NCBI GenBank assembly: GCA_031553755.1
Contig: JAVBKZ010000034.1
Coordinates: 1-64,000, forward strand
DNA: 64,000 bases
Source of the DNA: JAIRVZ01 sp031553755
GTDB taxonomy: Bacteria > Bacteroidota > Bacteroidia > Bacteroidales > Azobacteroidaceae
Direction of reading: 5' to 3'
The notes beneath the pieces are model-generated. The model searched no databases. It worked only from the letters and a program-made list of their open reading frames with translations, and had not been told where the DNA came from. Below are positions 61,502-64,000 of the stretch, in pieces. Position numbers and translations under genes: made by a program. Each line of letters opens with the position of its first letter. Within the stretch, counting starts at the first letter, position 1.

Positions 61502-64000
61502 TTATCTGCTTACGATAAAAGGGGTAACATAAATACGATCGTTATTTTGCACGGACAGGAAATACATTCCGGGATTCAGTGCGTCGATCCGTATTTGATT
61601 GGATCCATCAGGAATATGATATGCCATTTTTTCTCCGGTAAGGGAATATATTGTCATTTCCCTGAAATTTTCCGGTGAATAATAAAGCACTTGGTTTGCC
61701 GGATTAGGAAATATCCTGAATGATTCGCTATTGGCCTTTTTCAACCCGGATGCTTGAAGTTCCACCGTTCCTTTTACAATGCCTCCATCGGTAGTATATG
61801 CTGTAATTTTCACATTTCCGGACTTGTGCCTGGTCAGTGTTCCATATTCAGAAACAGAAGCGATAGAAGGATCAGAACTTTCCCAGTACAAAGTTTGATT
61901 GGTAGCATTCAGTGGCAAAATCGCAGCTGTGAGTTTTACGGATTCTCCAACTGCACATATAACAGGTTCTACTGTAATGCTTTTCACAGACACACCACCG
62001 GTTTGGTAGTACAGCATTCCGTTGTATATAGCCGGTAAATTCTCCGTATACAATCCGACACTTGCTTTTCCCCAATTGCCTTCAATTTTAGCAGCATAAG
62101 TATCATCTACGAATAAATGTAAACCATCTGCTTCACGGCGACAACGAAGGAAGTATCCCGCGGCTGCTTCTTCATCAAAATATGCGGAAAAAGCCCTGGA
62201 AGCTTTGCCTGCATTGTTAGTGACATCCATCCGGATAGCATTGGTTTTTATTGCCGGGAAACTGAAATGATTCATATATGAGAAACGTAATTCTCCATCT
62301 GATTGAGCATTCAGCAGCGTCCATGAGCCATTTTGAAGAGCATAAAATTGTACGGTTTTCGGCAAGTCGAATGTCTGGTTCAGGTATGGATAATTTCCTT
62401 CGAACCACAGGATATCCACTCCGGAAATGAGCGATTCGTTCCGGAAATCATACCGGTAAGATGTGGCAGGATATTGGTCGAACGTATAATACCGGAGTTT
62501 TTTTTTCTTTAACGATATGGATTGAGCTGCTATAGGAGTTCCGTTTTCCTTTCCTTCAATTTCGAGGGACTTTGTCGCATAATTTACCGTTGCACGGACA
62601 TAATTCCGTTCATCAATATACAATGGATAATATCCTGCTTTTCCGGTAGAAGGAAGTTGTATGTTTTTCATATACACCGAAAATTCATAGTTCCAGGCAG
62701 GATCGCCTTTGAATGTAGCTGCTGTTGCATTGAAGTCGGACTGTATTAATCCATTCGCGGATACGTTCCATGTTCCTGATGAATTTTTCCATCCACCGAT
62801 ATTTTGATCATATTCGTCCCAACCCATCGTATATTGAATGGCATCGAAAGAAACCTGATCGGAAGAAGCGGTAAGTCCGACTGTCCCTTTGCCATCGAAC
62901 GAAGTAGTAATTTCTCCATTCAAAGTTAGATTGAAATAATCTAATTCCACCTTGAAACGGTTATCGTTTTTATAAACCGTCAGTGTATGCCAGGGTTCTT
63001 CATAAGCAGATACCAGCGGATTATTTTCCAGGAAAGCAAATTTTTCGGGTAAATTGGCTGTCGTTTCCGTTATCATTCCATTCTCATTCTTTTCAATTTT
63101 CCATGTTTTGTCCCGTCCGATGGAAATACGCAACCAATTCTGTGTATCCTGATAAAAGGCATAGACTCCGGCTGAACTGCTCATACCCTTGATACGGAAA
63201 GGAACTTCGAAACGGTAATTGGTTTCTTGTTCCTTGCGGAAGAGCAATTCTCCTCCTGAAGAAATAGCAGGTTGGAGTATACCTCCCGAAATCTTCCATG
63301 AAGTATTTTCTAAAAACTGATAAGGATAATATAATGAATAATCGCAATAGGTTATAAAAGTCGGCAATGCAGGTTTAGGACGATAACCGGAAGTATTTTT
63401 CACCGTACTGTTTTCCACAACAACTTCTTTATTGTAAAAATGGATACGGTCGATTCCCTGTTGCTGACTCGCGTTGAAATAAGCCATGTACATCATCCAG
63501 CGTTCGAAACCATTTGGGCCTACCACAAAATTGGGTTGCGCGGGACAGATCACGATGTCTTCCATGTCTTTATTCCCGGTATCGTATAATCCGAAATCGA
63601 CAAACTGATGGCAAGCCTGATCGGAACAGGGACTGACAGCCTCCACTGCAATGATATTTTCTCCCTGAACAAATAAAGAAGGATCGAGTTGCATCGCGCT
63701 GTATGTGTGGTTGTTGGTCTTGATGTTGATTTTATTTCCGTTAATGTAGAAATTGGCATCGGCATAAATCCAATGTTTCAGCGCTATTTTCGAAGGCACT
63801 TGATCCAACGTAAATTTTCTCCGGATATAAATATTGGCCGTAGTCCATGGCGTTTTCCGGGCGCGTACTTTGGCGTTTGTGGCAACTGTGGCAGAATAAA
63901 GATCGTATTCCTGGCGTCCGTAGCCTCCTTGAGCGGTTATCCACGAACTGTCGTCAAATCCGGGATTCATCCAGTTTGCTCCGGGTGTTGCTGTTGTGTA
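61502..64000 (-). CDS. large multidomain secreted protein with Big_2 and T9SS domains (N-terminus outside window)
   Basis: The frame stays open through the right edge of the window: codons upstream of Met63970 read YTTATPGANW, so the true start lies beyond 64000. At least 832 residues are present. The first visible part is a galactose-binding-like jelly-roll (DDSSWITAQGGYG, YIRRKFTLDQVPSKI, DANFYINGNKI). A short stretch like part of a GH43 propeller follows (VGPNGFERWMMYMAYFN), then two LamG-like or DUF1080-like beta domains, a Big_2 domain (ITVEPVICAVGESVKLTA) and a T9SS tail (FRIFPNPANQ, LNPGMYFLSVQN). It heads the sulfatase operon. Confidence 0.8.
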   Translation of the reverse strand, partial: YTTATPGANWMNPGFDDSSWITAQGGYGRQEYDLYSATVATNAKVRARKTPWTTANIYIRRKFTLDQVPSKIALKHWIYADANFYINGNKINIKTNNHTYSAMQLDPSLFVQGENIIAVEAVSPCSDQACHQFVDFGLYDTGNKDMEDIVICPAQPNFVVGPNGFERWMMYMAYFNASQQQGIDRIHFYNKEVVVENSTVKNTSGYRPKPALPTFITYCDYSLYYPYQFLENTSWKISGGILQPAISSGGELLFRKEQETNYRFEVPFRIKGMSSSAGVYAFYQDTQNWLRISIGRDKTWKIEKNENGMITETTANLPEKFAFLENNPLVSAYEEPWHTLTVYKNDNRFKVELDYFNLTLNGEITTSFDGKGTVGLTASSDQVSFDAIQYTMGWDEYDQNIGGWKNSSGTWNVSANGLIQSDFNATAATFKGDPAWNYEFSVYMKNIQLPSTGKAGYYPLYIDERNYVRATVNYATKSLEIEGKENGTPIAAQSISLKKKKLRYYTFDQYPATSYRYDFRNESLISGVDILWFEGNYPYLNQTFDLPKTVQFYALQNGSWTLLNAQSDGELRFSYMNHFSFPAIKTNAIRMDVTNNAGKASRAFSAYFDEEAAAGYFLRCRREADGLHLFVDDTYAAKIEGNWGKASVGLYTENLPAIYNGMLYYQTGGVSVKSITVEPVICAVGESVKLTAAILPLNATNQTLYWESSDPSIASVSEYGTLTRHKSGNVKITAYTTDGGIVKGTVELQASGLKKANSESFRIFPNPANQVLYYSPENFREMTIYSLTGEKMAYHIPDGSNQIRIDALNPGMYFLSVQNNDRIYVTPFIVSR

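Overview
The window looks like a chromosomal segment of an anaerobic, AT-rich Bacteroidota, most likely order Bacteroidales. The evidence is: Bacteroidota-type promoters (TTTG, about 20 bases, then TAnnTTTG); several secreted proteins ending in type IX secretion (T9SS) sorting domains with FPNP-like motifs; double-glycine leaders of the Bacteroidota type; and families typical of this phylum (GSCFA, DUF1080, LRR_5, a TrkA-TrkH-dxs neighbourhood). The T9SS tails argue against the genus Bacteroides itself and for relatives such as Dysgonomonadaceae, Paludibacteraceae or Porphyromonadaceae. The species cannot be named. No tRNA, rRNA or CRISPR array was seen.

Region 1 (1-11.9 kb) is accessory. The right end of an ISAs1-family insertion sequence has cut the front off a cysteine-peptidase-like gene. 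Next come a secreted erythromycin-esterase-like protein, a protein with a double-glycine leader joined to an HExxH metallopeptidase-like domain, an alpha/beta hydrolase, a TPR lipoprotein, a lipocalin-like protein, and a terminator. A complete peptidase-type ABC exporter follows (C39-ABC, HlyD-like adaptor, TolC-like channel), translationally coupled to a UDP-galactopyranose mutase. This is a candidate system for exporting and maturing an enzyme-sized cargo.

Region 2 (12-31.1 kb) degrades glycans. Operon A (12.0-19.8 kb) encodes an LRR_5 surface protein, a TIM-barrel-like/beta-gamma-crystallin/ricin-lectin protein and a GH89 alpha-N-acetylglucosaminidase. After a terminator, operon B (20.1-31.1 kb) encodes a GH115 alpha-glucuronidase, a GH28-like beta-helix enzyme, two Tat-exported Gfo/Idh/MocA oxidoreductases, a small membrane protein and a tandem DUF1080 (3-keto-glycoside hydrolase-like) protein, and ends at a perfect terminator. 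No SusC/SusD pair is present. The GH115 and GH28-like proteins share a module found three times in the window.

Region 3 (31.1-55.8 kb) is mainly housekeeping: two ApbE-like flavinyltransferases, an LptF/G permease, Tgt, WecG/TagA- and WecA/MraY-type enzymes for polyprenyl-linked glycans, a winged-helix protein, a cupin, an RAYT transposase carrying REP-like palindromes inside its own reading frame, glycosyltransferases, SufS, a Kef-type antiporter, TrkA/TrkH, Dxs, a GSCFA protein, GtrA/GtrB-like proteins and an MltD-like transglycosylase. Between 55.8 and 56.7 kb lie repeats, an inverted-repeat element and a small membrane-protein gene with its own promoter and terminator.

Region 4 (56.7-64 kb, minus strand) is a second glycan operon: a large multidomain T9SS protein (its start is beyond the window), a beta-propeller-like secreted protein, a CE7-type acetyl esterase and a serine-type sulfatase. 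It probably attacks a sulfated, acetylated polysaccharide.
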